The notes below the pieces were generated by a model, which was not told where the DNA came from, searched no databases, and saw nothing but the letters and a program-made list of their open reading frames with translations. Shown here piece by piece: positions 23,513-33,129 of a DNA stretch of 64,000 nt. A program made the translations under genes and the position numbers. The first letter of the stretch is position 1; every line of letters begins with the position of its first letter. This stretch comes from Hyphomicrobiales bacterium (GTDB lineage Bacteria > Pseudomonadota > Alphaproteobacteria > Rhizobiales > Devosiaceae): contig JAIYDI010000020.1 of assembly GCA_027487555.1 (NCBI GenBank), positions 62,001 through 126,000 of the forward strand, read 5' to 3'.

Positions 23513-24328
23513 TCAGGTCGCGTCTCTTTCCCTGGTGCGGATTTCATTCCAGTAGCGATCGAGTCGGTCGAGCCCCGCCTCCGCGAGCAGCACGCCGTCT
23601 TCTTGGGTACGCGCCTCGACATAGGCGAAACGCCTGGTGAACTTCACGTTGGCGTCGCGCAGTGCGGCCTCAGGATCGACGCCGAGCTTGCGGGCGAGGT
23701 TGGCAGCGGCGAAGAGCAGGTCGCCGAGTTCCTCTGCGACACGTGCTTCTGTGCTGCCACCTCGTTTGGCCGCGGCAATCTCGTCGAGTTCTTCGCGCAC
23801 CTTGTCGAGCGTCTCGGTCCAGTCTGGCCAGTCGAAGCCAACCTTCGCCGCGCGTTTGCTCAGCTTCTCGGCGCGGGTAAGGGCAGGGAGGTTATGCGGC
23901 ACGTCTTCGAGAATGGAGGCATCTGCGGCCTTCCTGGCCGCCTTCTTTGCACGCTCGTCTGCTTTCACCTCTTCCCACTTGGCCTTGGCGCCGCCGGCGC
24001 TGCGGGCCGCTTCCTCACCAAACACATGCGGATGCCGCCGTATCATCTTCTGCGTGATCGCGAAAACCACGTCGCCGAAATCGAAGTGTTTCGCCTCCGC
24101 GGCCATTTGTGCGTGGAAAACCGGCTGCAATAGCAGATCACCCAGTTCCTCGCAGAGATCGTCGAAATCTCCGCGCTCGATGGCATCCGCCACCTCGTAG
24201 GCTTCTTCGATCGTGTAGTGCCGGATCGTTTTGAAATCCTGCTCAAGGTCCCAGGGGCACCCGCCATCGGGATTGCGGAGCGCCGCCATGATTTCGAGAA
24301 GTCGGGCAATGTCACGCGACGGTTCCAT
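23513..24328 (-). CDS. mazG: Nucleoside triphosphate pyrophosphohydrolase MazG
   Basis: 271 residues with two MazG repeats. The first has EEAYEVADAIERGDFDDLCEELGDLLLQ with metal-binding Glu/Asp, the second has REELDEIAAAKRG followed by EELGDLLFAAANLARKLG. It hydrolyses non-canonical or excess NTPs to NMPs. Length is normal. It converges on hflX end to end and lies 20 bases after the hydratase gene, so the two are probably co-transcribed. Confidence 0.95.
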   Translation of the reverse strand: MEPSRDIARLLEIMAALRNPDGGCPWDLEQDFKTIRHYTIEEAYEVADAIERGDFDDLCEELGDLLLQPVFHAQMAAEAKHFDFGDVVFAITQKMIRRHPHVFGEEAARSAGGAKAKWEEVKADERAKKAARKAADASILEDVPHNLPALTRAEKLSKRAAKVGFDWPDWTETLDKVREELDEIAAAKRGGSTEARVAEELGDLLFAAANLARKLGVDPEAALRDANVKFTRRFAYVEARTQEDGVLLAEAGLDRLDRYWNEIRTRERDAT

Positions 24329-24348
24329 AATGCGTTTCGCTCCGCTGT

Positions 24349-25086
24349 TCAGGCCAGTTCAAGTTCGACGACATGTGTGCCGAGCTTCGCCACCACATGG
24401 CCAACAGCGCTTGTCGGCACGAGACCGCAGAGCGAGCCAGTGGTCACGATGCTGCCAGCTTTCAGGGGCAGCTCAGGGTGCTGGTTCTTCGCATAGGCCT
24501 CGAAGCTGGCGAGCACTGTCCCGAAGCTGTGCTTGGCAGGGCCGCTGAACACTTGGCGACCGTCCATGCTGAGGGTCAGATCAAAGCCCTCGATGTCGGC
24601 TCCGAACTCGCGATCCTTGGGGTTGGCCACATAGCCATACGCCGTCATCGAATCGGCGAGGCCGCCCCAGGACCCGGCGAGCTTGCGATCGACATAACGC
24701 GACCCACAAACTTCGATGCCGACGAAGTAGTGGTCGACGGCATCGGTGATCGACGCCGGGTCGAGCCGCGCGGTGTGTGTATCGAGATCGCGCCCGAGTA
24801 CCAGACCGATTTCGACCTCGAGCCCGACGACGCGGCTGGCGTGCAGCGTGAATGGGCCGCTCTGGCCGACCCTGGACGCGAAGATCGGCGCGGCCATGCC
24901 CTGGCCATCCGGACCAATCGCCGTTTTCAGGAGGCCGGGCCTTTCTCCGAGCATATCCATGACCCGCAGCATGACGCGATAGGCTCCATCGCGATCGAGC
25001 CCCGCGAAGAGGGCTGCATCGAGATCGGCGCGGCCATCAGTCTGCGCCTCGAACAGCAACTGGGCGAGGTCAAGTTCGGTCGGCAT
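24349..25086 (-). CDS. 2-keto-4-pentenoate hydratase / fumarylacetoacetate hydrolase-family protein
   Basis: 245 residues resembling MhpD/HpaH-type hydratases: GLEVEIGLVLGRDL (metal-binding Glu residues), VGIEVCGSRYVD, SFGTVLASFEAYA, and the C-terminal GSIVTTGSLCGLVP. These enzymes hydrate 2-oxopent-4-enoates in aromatic degradation, but no such pathway lies nearby, so the substrate is open. Start ATG 25086 (MPTELDLAQ) with GGAGG eight bases before is preferred over an ATG 21 bases upstream. Confidence 0.82.
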   Translation of the reverse strand: MPTELDLAQLLFEAQTDGRADLDAALFAGLDRDGAYRVMLRVMDMLGERPGLLKTAIGPDGQGMAAPIFASRVGQSGPFTLHASRVVGLEVEIGLVLGRDLDTHTARLDPASITDAVDHYFVGIEVCGSRYVDRKLAGSWGGLADSMTAYGYVANPKDREFGADIEGFDLTLSMDGRQVFSGPAKHSFGTVLASFEAYAKNQHPELPLKAGSIVTTGSLCGLVPTSAVGHVVAKLGTHVVELELA

Positions 25087-25292
25087 AGCGATATCCTCCA
25101 TTCGCATAAGATATATTATGGAACTTTTTGATACTGGAATGCATCGGGTTGGGGCTCTCGTCCGGCATCCGTGTGCTTATCCTTAGCCCGCCTCATGCGA
25201 TTCAGCTATTGCGGGTGGAACCGAACTAGGCCCATCTTTCTCTGGTGTCCCGCGCTTTCGGCGCGTCTCCATTTCCGCACGAGCCTCCGTAC

Positions 25293-26249
25293 ATGCACAA
25301 AGTGATTTTCGATACCGACCCGGGCATCGACGATGCCATGGCGCTTCTGTTCCTCGACGCGTCGCCTGATGTCGAACTGCTGGCCGTCACCACCACCTTC
25401 GGCAATGGCGCGATCGATACGACAACGCGCAACGCGCTTTATCTCTGCGAGCGCTTTGGCATACCGGCGCTTGTCGGTCGTGGCGCCGGCGTCCCACTCG
25501 TCGGCCAACCGGGTCCGGCGCCGCATTTCGTACATGGCCACAATGGTCTGGGCGACGTGGCGCTACCTGCGGTTATCAGTCGCACGGCCGATCCGCGGCC
25601 GGCACACCGGCTGATCATCGACATGGTCCGCGCGCACCCGCACGAAGTCGAGATCGTGGCTGTTGGCCGGATGACCAATCTCGCCATGGCGCTGCGCGAC
25701 GATCCCGGCATCGTGCCATTGGTCAAGCAGGTCGTCATCATGGGTGGCGCCTTCGGCATACGCGGCGTGCTTGGCAATGTTACGCCGGCGGCGGAGGCCA
25801 ATATCTGGGGCGACCCTCTTGCTGCCGACGAAGTCACCGCTGCGTCGTGGCCGCTCACCATGGTCGGGCTCGATGTGACGCAGAAAACGCAGATGCCCAC
25901 CGCCTACCTCCATGCCCTGCAGGAGACTGCCGGCGAAGCTGGGCGCTTCATCTGGGAGATTTCGCGCTTCTACGAAAAGTTCCATAATGATGGTGGAGTC
26001 GAGTCGATCTTCGTCCACGATAGCTCCGCTGTAGCGTTTCTGCTCAAGCCCGAACTATTCGAAACCCGTACCGGCGCCATCCGTGTCGTCACCGAAGGTG
26101 TTGCCTTCGGTCAGACCATCCAGAAGCCGGACAGCGTTTCGTTTCCGCCGTCTGATTGGGACGGCCGGCCGTCCCACATGGTCTGCACTGACGTGGATTC
26201 CGAAGGACTTAGAGTGCTTTACGCTGAGACGCTCCGGCGTCTCGCCTGA
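25293..26249 (+). CDS. Inosine/uridine-preferring nucleoside hydrolase
   Basis: 318 residues. The calcium-binding signature FDTDPGIDDAMALL is at the N-terminus (residues about 6-19). VVIMGGAFGIRGVLGNVTPAAEANIWGDP and VHDSSAVAFLLKPELF (active-site His position) are further family blocks. It hydrolyses the N-glycosidic bond of ribonucleosides for base salvage. Divergent from the hydratase gene, with about 200 bases between; no transport genes accompany it. Confidence 0.92.
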   Translation: MHKVIFDTDPGIDDAMALLFLDASPDVELLAVTTTFGNGAIDTTTRNALYLCERFGIPALVGRGAGVPLVGQPGPAPHFVHGHNGLGDVALPAVISRTADPRPAHRLIIDMVRAHPHEVEIVAVGRMTNLAMALRDDPGIVPLVKQVVIMGGAFGIRGVLGNVTPAAEANIWGDPLAADEVTAASWPLTMVGLDVTQKTQMPTAYLHALQETAGEAGRFIWEISRFYEKFHNDGGVESIFVHDSSAVAFLLKPELFETRTGAIRVVTEGVAFGQTIQKPDSVSFPPSDWDGRPSHMVCTDVDSEGLRVLYAETLRRLA

Positions 26250-26331
26250 CGTCTGACAGTGGCTTTCGCCAATAGCAAACGGGCGACCAATGGGCCGCCC
26301 GAATTGCATGCAATGCTGGCGCTGTATGCAT

Positions 26332-26844
26332 TCAGAACGGAATGTCGTCGTCCATGCCGCCATCGAAAGCCGGCGCGGACGGGGCCGGGCGTCGGCCTTC
26401 GTTGCTGCTCGTATTGCCGCGGCTGCCACCGCCGCCAAACCCCTGGCCTTCGCGCGGAGCGGAGAAACCACCCCCCTGCCCTTCGCCGTCGCCACGGCCA
26501 TCGAGCATGGTCAGGTTCGAGTTGAAGCCCTGCAGCACCACTTCTGTCGAGTACTTGTCCTGGCCGGACTGGTCCTGCCATTTGCGGGTCTGAAGCTGAC
26601 CTTCGATATAGACCTTGCTGCCCTTGCGCAGGTACTGCTCAGCGACCTTGGTCAGGCCTTCCGAAAAGATCACCACGCGGTGCCACTCTGTGCGTTCCTT
26701 GCGCTCGCCCGAATTGCGGTCGCGCCAGCTTTCCGAAGTGGCGACGCTCAGGTTAACGACCTTGCCGCCAGACGGCAGGTTGCGCACTTCGGGATCGGCA
26801 CCGAGGTTTCCGACCAGGATGACCTTGTTGACGCTGCCTGCCAT
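26332..26844 (-). CDS. ssb: Single-stranded DNA-binding protein
   Basis: 170 residues: OB fold at about 1-112 ([48 protein letters not shown]), a Gly-rich linker and the acidic C-terminal tip DDDIPF that recruits repair and replication partners. A perfect alphaproteobacterial LexA box lies 114 bases upstream (26958-26972), so SOS induction is likely. It converges on the nucleoside hydrolase gene. Confidence 0.97.
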   Translation of the reverse strand: MAGSVNKVILVGNLGADPEVRNLPSGGKVVNLSVATSESWRDRNSGERKERTEWHRVVIFSEGLTKVAEQYLRKGSKVYIEGQLQTRKWQDQSGQDKYSTEVVLQGFNSNLTMLDGRGDGEGQGGGFSAPREGQGFGGGGSRGNTSSNEGRRPAPSAPAFDGGMDDDIPF

Positions 26845-26957
26845 GACAAACCTCTCGAAAATTGCCTTTGCAGCCGCTTAGCCCGCGCAGCCGCGCAAGG
26901 CTAGCGCCAAGAACCGCTGCTGCACCGCAAATGCGGACTTACTCACCGAAACTGGTA

Positions 26958-26972
26958 GTTCTTACTTTGTTC
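26958..26972. promoter_or_regulatory. LexA (SOS) box upstream of ssb
   Basis: GTTC-TTACTTT-GTTC, an exact match to the alphaproteobacterial LexA operator GTTC-N7-GTTC (as in Rhodobacter and rhizobia). It lies between the ssb start and the stop of the DUF1868 gene. Confidence 0.85.
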
Positions 26973-27011
26973 CAGTCCTCGGTGCCTGTCAACGGCCGGA
27001 CGAGCGGCACT

Positions 27012-27713
27012 TCACAGGGGCAGGGCTTCCTCGAAATGGGTGAGATCCGCGAACGTGCAAAAAGCTGGTCGCTCGAGCTCCAGCGGCCCGAACGCCTGAA
27101 CCATGGCCGAAAGCTCAGAACAAAGCGTCATGTAGTAGCCAATCGCTGCGTCGGGCAGCAGGCGACGCACGTAGGCAAGTGTGATGTGAAACCGATAGGC
27201 GTCATGCACATGCTGCCTGTAGCCGAAGGGGACAGTGAATTGCTCCCGCAGGTGACGGGCACCACGCTCGTCCTGTTGCGTTGCGCCCTCCACCAGCAGG
27301 CCCAGGGGTGACACTCCGGCCCCGCGCATCGTGAACTGCGGCGCGGTGAAGCCCGAGAGACGGTCCAAATAAAGCGCTGTTGTGTCTGCGACTGGCCGAT
27401 CGAGGGCCACGCCCTCTGGCCAGGCGTCGGGCCGGCGGCGGTCATGCACGACGCCCTCGAACACGGTCATGTGGAAGCTCGCAGGCGGCAGATAGGCAAA
27501 GTGCGCGCCAAACTCGGCCTGCTTCAAGCGCTCCTGAACGGAAACCAGCATCTCCATGCTGCGGGAGCCCTTGGTCACATGGCGGATTACCGTGTTGCCG
27601 GCGATCGGCAGAAAGTTACCGGCTTCGTCGAGCCGGATGCCCAGGTGTTTCGGCGTCGCGCCGACTTCGGTTGCAGTCAGCCAGTTGCGCAGGTCGTCTT
27701 CGGTGGCGAGCAT
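27012..27713 (-). CDS. DUF1868 family protein, 2H phosphoesterase-like
   Basis: 233 residues. Two His-x-Thr motifs, FHMTVFEG (about residues 80-87) and YRFHITLAYV (about 172-181), mark the 2H phosphoesterase fold, whose members hydrolyse 2',3'-cyclic or 2'-5' phosphodiesters in RNA or nucleotides. It resembles DUF1868 proteins. It lies between ssb and uvrA and diverges from uvrA; the uvrA LexA box sits in the shared promoter region, so SOS control is possible. Substrate unknown. Confidence 0.78.
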   Translation of the reverse strand: MLATEDDLRNWLTATEVGATPKHLGIRLDEAGNFLPIAGNTVIRHVTKGSRSMEMLVSVQERLKQAEFGAHFAYLPPASFHMTVFEGVVHDRRRPDAWPEGVALDRPVADTTALYLDRLSGFTAPQFTMRGAGVSPLGLLVEGATQQDERGARHLREQFTVPFGYRQHVHDAYRFHITLAYVRRLLPDAAIGYYMTLCSELSAMVQAFGPLELERPAFCTFADLTHFEEALPL

Positions 27714-27792
27714 GGGCGGCTCCGGGTTCAGGTCCCGCGCCGATTAAGCCGCCTGTGTTTCAGCCGCGTGACGGCTTGACCGACTCTGTTTT

Positions 27793-27807
27793 GTTCCTAA
27801 TATGTTC
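27793..27807. promoter_or_regulatory. LexA (SOS) box upstream of uvrA
   Basis: GTTC-CTAATAT-GTTC, an exact match to the GTTC-N7-GTTC LexA operator of alphaproteobacteria. It is 168 bases before the uvrA start and 80 bases before the divergent DUF1868 gene, so it could serve either promoter or both. Confidence 0.87.
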
Positions 27808-27974
27808 ACGTCGAAAGCGCCAGCCCTCCGATCCATCGGGATGGAACTGCCGTAGCAACATGTCTATATGTGAGGCTTGCCCTGCCCTCTGCCGCGGGTC
27901 AGCCCTCGACAGATCGAAACTCCCAGCGACGCTGCCCACGCCGGCTGCCGTCGTGCCGCCAAGGTAATTTGCAG

Positions 27975-30863
27975 ATGCCCAAGCCCGCCTCGCCCAATCG
28001 CGATCTCGTCATCCGAGGGGCAAAGGAGCATAATCTCAAGAATATTGACCTGAGGCTGCCGCGCGACAAGCTGATCGTGATGACTGGTCTATCGGGTTCG
28101 GGAAAGTCATCGCTCGCCTTCGACACCATCTATGCCGAGGGCCAGCGGCGCTACGTGGAGAGCCTCTCGGCCTACGCGCGGCAGTTCCTCGAGATGATGG
28201 AAAAGCCTGATGTCGAGAGCATCGAGGGCTTGTCGCCCGCCATTTCTATCGAGCAGAAGACCACGAGCCGCAACCCGCGCTCGACCGTCGGCACCGTAAC
28301 GGAAATCTACGACTATCTGCGTCTGCTCTTCGCACGCGTCGGAATTCCCTACTCCCCCGTCACCGGCCTGCCGATCGAAAGCCAGACTGTCAGCCAGATG
28401 GTCGACAAGGTTTTGGCACTGCCCGAAGGCACGCGTCTGTTCCTCCTCGCGCCCATCGCGCGTGGCCGCAAGGGTGAGTACAAAAAAGAACTCAACGAGT
28501 TGATGCGCAAGGGTTTTCAGCGCGTGAAGATCGATGGCGAGTTCCACGACCTCGAGGATGCGCCAGCGCTCGACAAGAAGCTGAAACACGATATCGAAGT
28601 CGTGGTCGACCGCATCGCCACGGGATCTGATCTCGCAGGACGCCTTGCAGAGAGTTTTGAGACGGCGCTCGGCCTGGCCGATGGTATTGCCTTCGCCGAG
28701 TTTGCCGACGAGACCGAAGCCGACGGCAGCCCGAAGCGGATGATCTTCTCGGAGAAGTTCGCCGATCCGGTCTCCGGCTTCACGATACCGGAGATCGAGC
28801 CGCGGCTCTTCTCATTCAACAACCCGTTCGGCGCGTGCCCGGTCTGCGACGGCCTTGGCACCGAGCAGAAGATCGACCCGAACCTGATCGTTCCCGACGC
28901 CAGCCTCTCGCTGCGGGATGGCGCTGTGTTCCCCTGGGCCAAGACCAGTGCGCCCTATTACCTTCAGACGCTGCAGGCAGTGGCGAAGCACTTCGGCGCC
29001 TCAACTGGCACCGCCTGGGACGAATTGCCCTTCGAGGTGCAGCACGCGGTTCTTTATGGCACCGGCAAGGTGGCGATCAACTTCGTTTATGATGACGGCC
29101 TTCGCACCTACAAGACCTCGAAGCCCTTCGAGGGCGTCATCGGCAACCTCGAGCGCCGCTACAAGGAGACCGAGAGCGCCGGCATGCGCGAGGAAATCGA
29201 GCGCTACATGTCGCAGGCGCCCTGCCTCGCCTGCCATGGGCACCGGCTCAAGCCCGAGGCACTGCTGGTGAAGATCGATGGGCACCACATTGGAAATGTC
29301 GCCGAGAAGTCCATCCGCGCGGCGGCTCTTTGGTTTGAAGAACTGCCCGCCAAGCTCACGCAGCAGCAGCGGCAGATCGGCGAGCGCATCTTCAAAGAAA
29401 TCCGCGAGCGCCTTGGTTTCCTCAACGATGTCGGGCTCGACTACCTGACGCTTGCGCGCAACTCCGGCACATTGTCGGGTGGTGAGAGCCAGCGTATCCG
29501 ACTGGCGAGCCAGATCGGCTCAGGACTAACTGGTGTGCTCTATGTGCTCGACGAACCGTCGATCGGGCTCCACCAGCGCGACAACGAACGGTTGCTGGAA
29601 ACACTCCGTCGCCTGCGCGATATCGGCAATACCGTCATCGTTGTCGAACATGACGAAGACGCGATCCTTACAGCCGATTATGTCGTCGATATCGGGCCGG
29701 GGGCTGGCGTCAATGGCGGGCATATCGTCGCCGAAGGCACGCCGGAAGACATCATTCGCAACCCCAACAGCATTACCGGCAAGTATCTGTCAGGCGAGAT
29801 GGCCATACCCATCCCGCACGAGCGTCGCGTGCCGATGAAGTCTCGGCAACTGCAGATTGTCGGCGCACGCGGCAACAATCTGAAGAACGTGTCGGTCGAC
29901 GTGCCGCTTGGGCTCTTTGTCGCCATTACCGGCGTGTCGGGTGGTGGCAAATCGACGCTGATGATCGACACCATGTACCAGGCAGTTGCGCGGCGACTCA
30001 ACGGTGCGCGGGTCAATCCGGCGCCACATGACGCGCTGCATGGGCTTGAGCATCTCGACAAGGTCATCGATATCGACCAGTCACCTATCGGTCGTACGCC
30101 GCGCTCCAACCCCGCGACCTATACCGGTGCCTTCACACCGATGCGCGAGTGGTTCGCCGGTCTGCCCGAGGCCAAGTCGCGTGGCTATGGACCGGGCCGT
30201 TTCTCGTTCAACGTCAAGGGCGGCCGGTGCGAGAAGTGCGAGGGCGATGGCGTCATAAAGATTGAGATGCACTTCCTCCCCGACGTGTACGTGACCTGCG
30301 AGGTGTGCAAGGGCAAGCGCTACAACCGAGAGACACTTGAGGTGCAGTTCAAGGGCAAGTCGATCGCCGACGTGCTCGACATGACCATCGACGAGGCGGT
30401 TCAGTTCTTTACTGCCGTTCCGTCGATCCGCGAGAAATTCGCGACCCTTCAGCGGGTTGGCCTCGGCTATGTAAAGGTCGGGCAACCCGCAACGACGCTC
30501 TCGGGCGGCGAGGCACAGCGCGTCAAGCTGTCCAAGGAGTTGTCGAAGCGAGCTACCGGCCGCACGCTCTACATGCTCGACGAACCGACCACGGGCCTGC
30601 ATTTCCACGATATTGCCAAGCTGCTGGAAGTGCTGCACGAACTGGTCGAGACTGGGAACTCCGTCATCGTCATCGAGCACAATCTCGAGGTCATCAAGAC
30701 CGCAGACTGGATCATCGATATGGGGCCCGAAGGCGGCGATGGCGGCGGAGAGGTGGTGGGAACCGGTACGCCCGAAGACCTGGTTGACAACCCGCGGTCC
30801 TACACTGGACGTTTCCTCAAGGACGTCATGGCGCGTCGACCGCAGCGGCGCGCGGCCGAGTAG
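27975..30863 (+). CDS. uvrA: Excinuclease ABC subunit A
   Basis: 962 residues, damage-recognition ATPase of nucleotide excision repair. Two ABC modules: Walker [10 protein letters not shown] (about 41-49) and GVSGGGKST (about 653-661), ABC signatures [10 protein letters not shown] and [10 protein letters not shown]. Zinc-finger cysteines are CPVCDGLG and CLACHG in the first module and CEKCEGDG with CEVCKGKR in the second. All are intact. The start ATG ([10 protein letters not shown]) with AAGG upstream is preferred over an in-frame ATG 105 bases earlier. A LexA box precedes it. Confidence 0.97.
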   Translation: MPKPASPNRDLVIRGAKEHNLKNIDLRLPRDKLIVMTGLSGSGKSSLAFDTIYAEGQRRYVESLSAYARQFLEMMEKPDVESIEGLSPAISIEQKTTSRNPRSTVGTVTEIYDYLRLLFARVGIPYSPVTGLPIESQTVSQMVDKVLALPEGTRLFLLAPIARGRKGEYKKELNELMRKGFQRVKIDGEFHDLEDAPALDKKLKHDIEVVVDRIATGSDLAGRLAESFETALGLADGIAFAEFADETEADGSPKRMIFSEKFADPVSGFTIPEIEPRLFSFNNPFGACPVCDGLGTEQKIDPNLIVPDASLSLRDGAVFPWAKTSAPYYLQTLQAVAKHFGASTGTAWDELPFEVQHAVLYGTGKVAINFVYDDGLRTYKTSKPFEGVIGNLERRYKETESAGMREEIERYMSQAPCLACHGHRLKPEALLVKIDGHHIGNVAEKSIRAAALWFEELPAKLTQQQRQIGERIFKEIRERLGFLNDVGLDYLTLARNSGTLSGGESQRIRLASQIGSGLTGVLYVLDEPSIGLHQRDNERLLETLRRLRDIGNTVIVVEHDEDAILTADYVVDIGPGAGVNGGHIVAEGTPEDIIRNPNSITGKYLSGEMAIPIPHERRVPMKSRQLQIVGARGNNLKNVSVDVPLGLFVAITGVSGGGKSTLMIDTMYQAVARRLNGARVNPAPHDALHGLEHLDKVIDIDQSPIGRTPRSNPATYTGAFTPMREWFAGLPEAKSRGYGPGRFSFNVKGGRCEKCEGDGVIKIEMHFLPDVYVTCEVCKGKRYNRETLEVQFKGKSIADVLDMTIDEAVQFFTAVPSIREKFATLQRVGLGYVKVGQPATTLSGGEAQRVKLSKELSKRATGRTLYMLDEPTTGLHFHDIAKLLEVLHELVETGNSVIVIEHNLEVIKTADWIIDMGPEGGDGGGEVVGTGTPEDLVDNPRSYTGRFLKDVMARRPQRRAAE

Positions 30864-30887
30864 CGCGCGGCAACTGGGAGCGCGGAC

Positions 30888-31235
30888 ATGGCGGAACATC
30901 GCATTTTCTCGATGAGTTTTGCCAGCGTCTATCCGTTCTATGTGGCGAAGGCGGAGAAGAAGGGCCGCAGCAGGGCGGAGGTTGATGAGATCATTGTCTG
31001 GTTGACTGGCTATAGCCTGGACGGCTTTGACGCGGTCATCGCCAGCAAGCTCAGCTTTGCCGATTTCTTCGCCCAGGCGCCGCGCCTCAATCCGGCACGA
31101 ACCGCGATCACCGGGGTCATTTGCGGCGTGCGCATCGAGGAGATCGAGGAGCCGCTGATGCGCGAGATCCGCTATCTCGACAAACTTATCGATGAGTTGG
31201 CGCGCGGCAAGCCGATGGCAAAAATCCTGAGATAG
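30888..31235 (+). CDS. DUF2200 family protein
   Basis: 115 residues matching the DUF2200 pattern ([59 protein letters not shown]). Function of the family is unknown; no catalytic motif or membrane segment is evident. It begins 24 bases after uvrA on the same strand and may be transcribed with it. Confidence 0.82.
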   Translation: MAEHRIFSMSFASVYPFYVAKAEKKGRSRAEVDEIIVWLTGYSLDGFDAVIASKLSFADFFAQAPRLNPARTAITGVICGVRIEEIEEPLMREIRYLDKLIDELARGKPMAKILR

Positions 31236-31331
31236 GCATCCTTCGGCGCAAAGAGCTATGCTTGGCCTTGCGGCGACCTCAATTGAGCGCTTTCACCACA
31301 TCGTTAGTCCTCGTACCATACCGGTAGACCC

Positions 31332-32381
31332 TTGCCCCACCCCCCGATCTTCGACGGCCACAACGACGCGCTGCTGCGCCTGTTCAACGACAAATCGTCG
31401 GATCCGGTAGCCGGCTTTCTGGCCGGGCAACCCGGGCATATCGACTTGCCAAAGGCTCGAGCGGGCAATCTCGTCGGTGGGCTGTTTGCGGTGTTCTGCC
31501 CCTCGCCAGAACAGAAATTCGACATTTCTGCAATCAAGGGCGCGGTCGACATCCCCCTGCCCCCGGACCTGCCGATGGACCTGGCGCGGCGGATGACCGT
31601 CGCCCAGATAAGCTTGCTCCTCCGGCTTGAGGCCGCGTCGCAGGGCGCGGTGTCCGTCTGCCGCTCGGTCGCAGATATCCGCGGCGCGATGGCGCGCGGC
31701 TCGCTTGCTGCCGTTCTCCATATAGAGGGCGCCGAAGCCATCGACGAAGACCTGTATTTCCTCGATGTGCTCTATGCCGCAGGCTTGCGCTCCATCGGGC
31801 CGGTCTGGAGCCGTACTAATATCTTCGGGCACGGCGTCCCCTTCCGTTTTCCGCATTCGCCCGATATCGGGCCGGGCCTCACCGACGCAGGCAAGCGGCT
31901 GGTTCGCGCCTGTCGGCAGAAGGGCATCGTCGTCGACCTCTCACACATCACCGAGAGGGGCTTCTGGGACGTGGCCGAAATCGGCGGAGGGCCGCTGGTC
32001 GCCACGCATTCCAACGTCCATGCGCTGACGCCGAGCCCGCGTAACCTCACCGCTGATCAGCTGCGGGCGATTGCCGAAAGCAACGGCATGGTAGGACTCA
32101 ACTTCGCTACCGGGTTCCTGCGGGCCGATGGGCTGATGCGCAGCGACACACTGATCGAGGACATGCTTCGGCATCTTGATGGCATGATCTCGGCAGTCGG
32201 CGAAGACCGTGTCGGGCTTGGTTCGGATTTTGACGGCGCCACCATCCCCGATGCAATCGGGGATGCGAGCGGCTTGCCGAAGCTCACTGACGCCATGTCC
32301 CGCCATGGCTATGGGGATGCGCTTATCGACAAGCTCGCCTGGCGCAATTGGCTGGCCCTGCTCGAGAGGGTAATTGGATAA
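31332..32381 (+). CDS. Membrane dipeptidase (peptidase family M19)
   Basis: 349 residues with the renal-dipeptidase metal ligands: IFDGHNDALLR (His-x-Asp), LHIEGAEAID (Glu), DLSHITERGFWDV and ATHSNVHALTPSPRNL (His residues), and GLGSDFDGATIPDAIGD near the C-terminus. It hydrolyses dipeptides, in some bacteria D-amino-acid containing ones. There is no signal peptide. The first usable start is TTG at 31332; no ATG is available before the conserved DGHND motif. Confidence 0.9.
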   Translation: MPHPPIFDGHNDALLRLFNDKSSDPVAGFLAGQPGHIDLPKARAGNLVGGLFAVFCPSPEQKFDISAIKGAVDIPLPPDLPMDLARRMTVAQISLLLRLEAASQGAVSVCRSVADIRGAMARGSLAAVLHIEGAEAIDEDLYFLDVLYAAGLRSIGPVWSRTNIFGHGVPFRFPHSPDIGPGLTDAGKRLVRACRQKGIVVDLSHITERGFWDVAEIGGGPLVATHSNVHALTPSPRNLTADQLRAIAESNGMVGLNFATGFLRADGLMRSDTLIEDMLRHLDGMISAVGEDRVGLGSDFDGATIPDAIGDASGLPKLTDAMSRHGYGDALIDKLAWRNWLALLERVIG

Positions 32382-32878
32382 GTCCATAACAGGAATTGTG
32401 TCGCGCGTGTGAAAATCGCATGCGCATGGTGCATGGCTCCCCTGAGACTGCCAGCCTAGTCCCCGTGGGCAAATCGCACCATGTACTAGTCCTCGGTCCA
32501 TATCGGGAGCCACGCTCATGTTCGTTCGTGCAGTCTGGCAGAATCGACGCCTTGTTGACGTCAGGCGGGGTGTACGGGGAACCGAGACGCCGACCAGCCG
32601 GGATCCCTTGGCGATTCCACGTCCGGACTTTCGGTCTATGACGCTCGGGCTCTTCGACCGCTAGCCCTAGATGGTCCGATCTACCGAGGCCCAGAGCGGA
32701 TCAGCGACTTGAGTTTCCATGTCGCATCGAAGGTGACCGATGTGCTGCGATTAAGAAATCCTCAACCGGCGCCATAATCGTCCATGCGCTTAGCGCATAT
32801 CGGTTCTGAGACTTTCCCCTCTGCTCATTGTCGGGTGGGCGGCCTATCTAAGGGGTGTAGACAACAAGGAGAGACCAA
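32382..32878. other. Gene-poor stretch between the dipeptidase and the DUF1127 gene
   Basis: About 500 bases with no recognisable protein domain. It holds one doubtful small frame (32518-32664, listed separately) and a short perfect hairpin ATGCGC-TTA-GCGCAT at 32784-32798, followed by the leader of the DUF1127 gene. An untranslated RNA or a decayed gene would both be possible; nothing decides this from sequence alone. Confidence 0.4.
32518..32664 (+). CDS. Possible small protein, 48 residues
   Basis: An ATG with GGGAG nine bases upstream opens a 48-codon frame, MFVRAVWQNRRLVDVRRG to LGLFDR. It is Arg-rich, with no membrane segment and no resemblance I recognise. Listed only because it is the best-supported frame in an otherwise empty stretch; it may be chance. 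Confidence 0.22.
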   Translation: MFVRAVWQNRRLVDVRRGVRGTETPTSRDPLAIPRPDFRSMTLGLFDR

Positions 32879-33028
32879 GTGGGTATCCGTACGACGATCA
32901 AGAAGTGGGCAGCATACCAGCAGACCGTTCGCGAGCTGACTTCGCTCGACAATCGCCAGCTGACCGACCTCGGCATCTCGCGCAGCGACATTCAGCGTAT
33001 CGCCCGCGACCATGCACGTTCGCTCTGA
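32879..33028 (+). CDS. DUF1127 microprotein (YjiS-like)
   Basis: A 49-residue protein with a GTG start and a strong AAGGAGAG ribosome-binding site. The sequence (IKKWAAYQQTVRELTSLDNR then QLTDLGISRSDIQRIARDH) matches the DUF1127 pattern, where LxxLxDRxLxDIGI(S/T)RxxI is conserved. Alphaproteobacteria have many such Arg-rich small proteins; some are RNA-binding and stress-linked. It is monocistronic with its own terminator. Confidence 0.85.
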   Translation: MGIRTTIKKWAAYQQTVRELTSLDNRQLTDLGISRSDIQRIARDHARSL

Positions 33029-33066
33029 GACTGCAGCTTCCGCGCTCATCGCGAACCAGACCGACC

Positions 33067-33108
33067 GAACGCTCGCTTCCTGATACGAAGCGGGCGTTCA
33101 GCTTTTTC
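33067..33108 (+). terminator. Rho-independent terminator of the DUF1127 gene
   Basis: A 13-bp stem with one G-T pair (GAACGCTCGCTTC / GAAGCGGGCGTTC), seven-base loop, then AGCTTTTTC. It lies 38 bases after the stop codon. Confidence 0.88.
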
Positions 33109-33129
33109 TAGACCAAGCTTGCCGATCCG

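Noticed and set aside
26280-26314. Terminator between the nucleoside hydrolase and ssb genes
   Set aside because: The CGGGCG/CGCCCG stem has a 10-base loop and no T-run; the adjacent ATTGCATGCAAT palindrome is short. Evidence is too weak.
32396-32641. 81-codon open frame in the gene-poor stretch
   Set aside because: No ribosome-binding site, no conserved pattern, and it overlaps the better-placed small frame at 32518.
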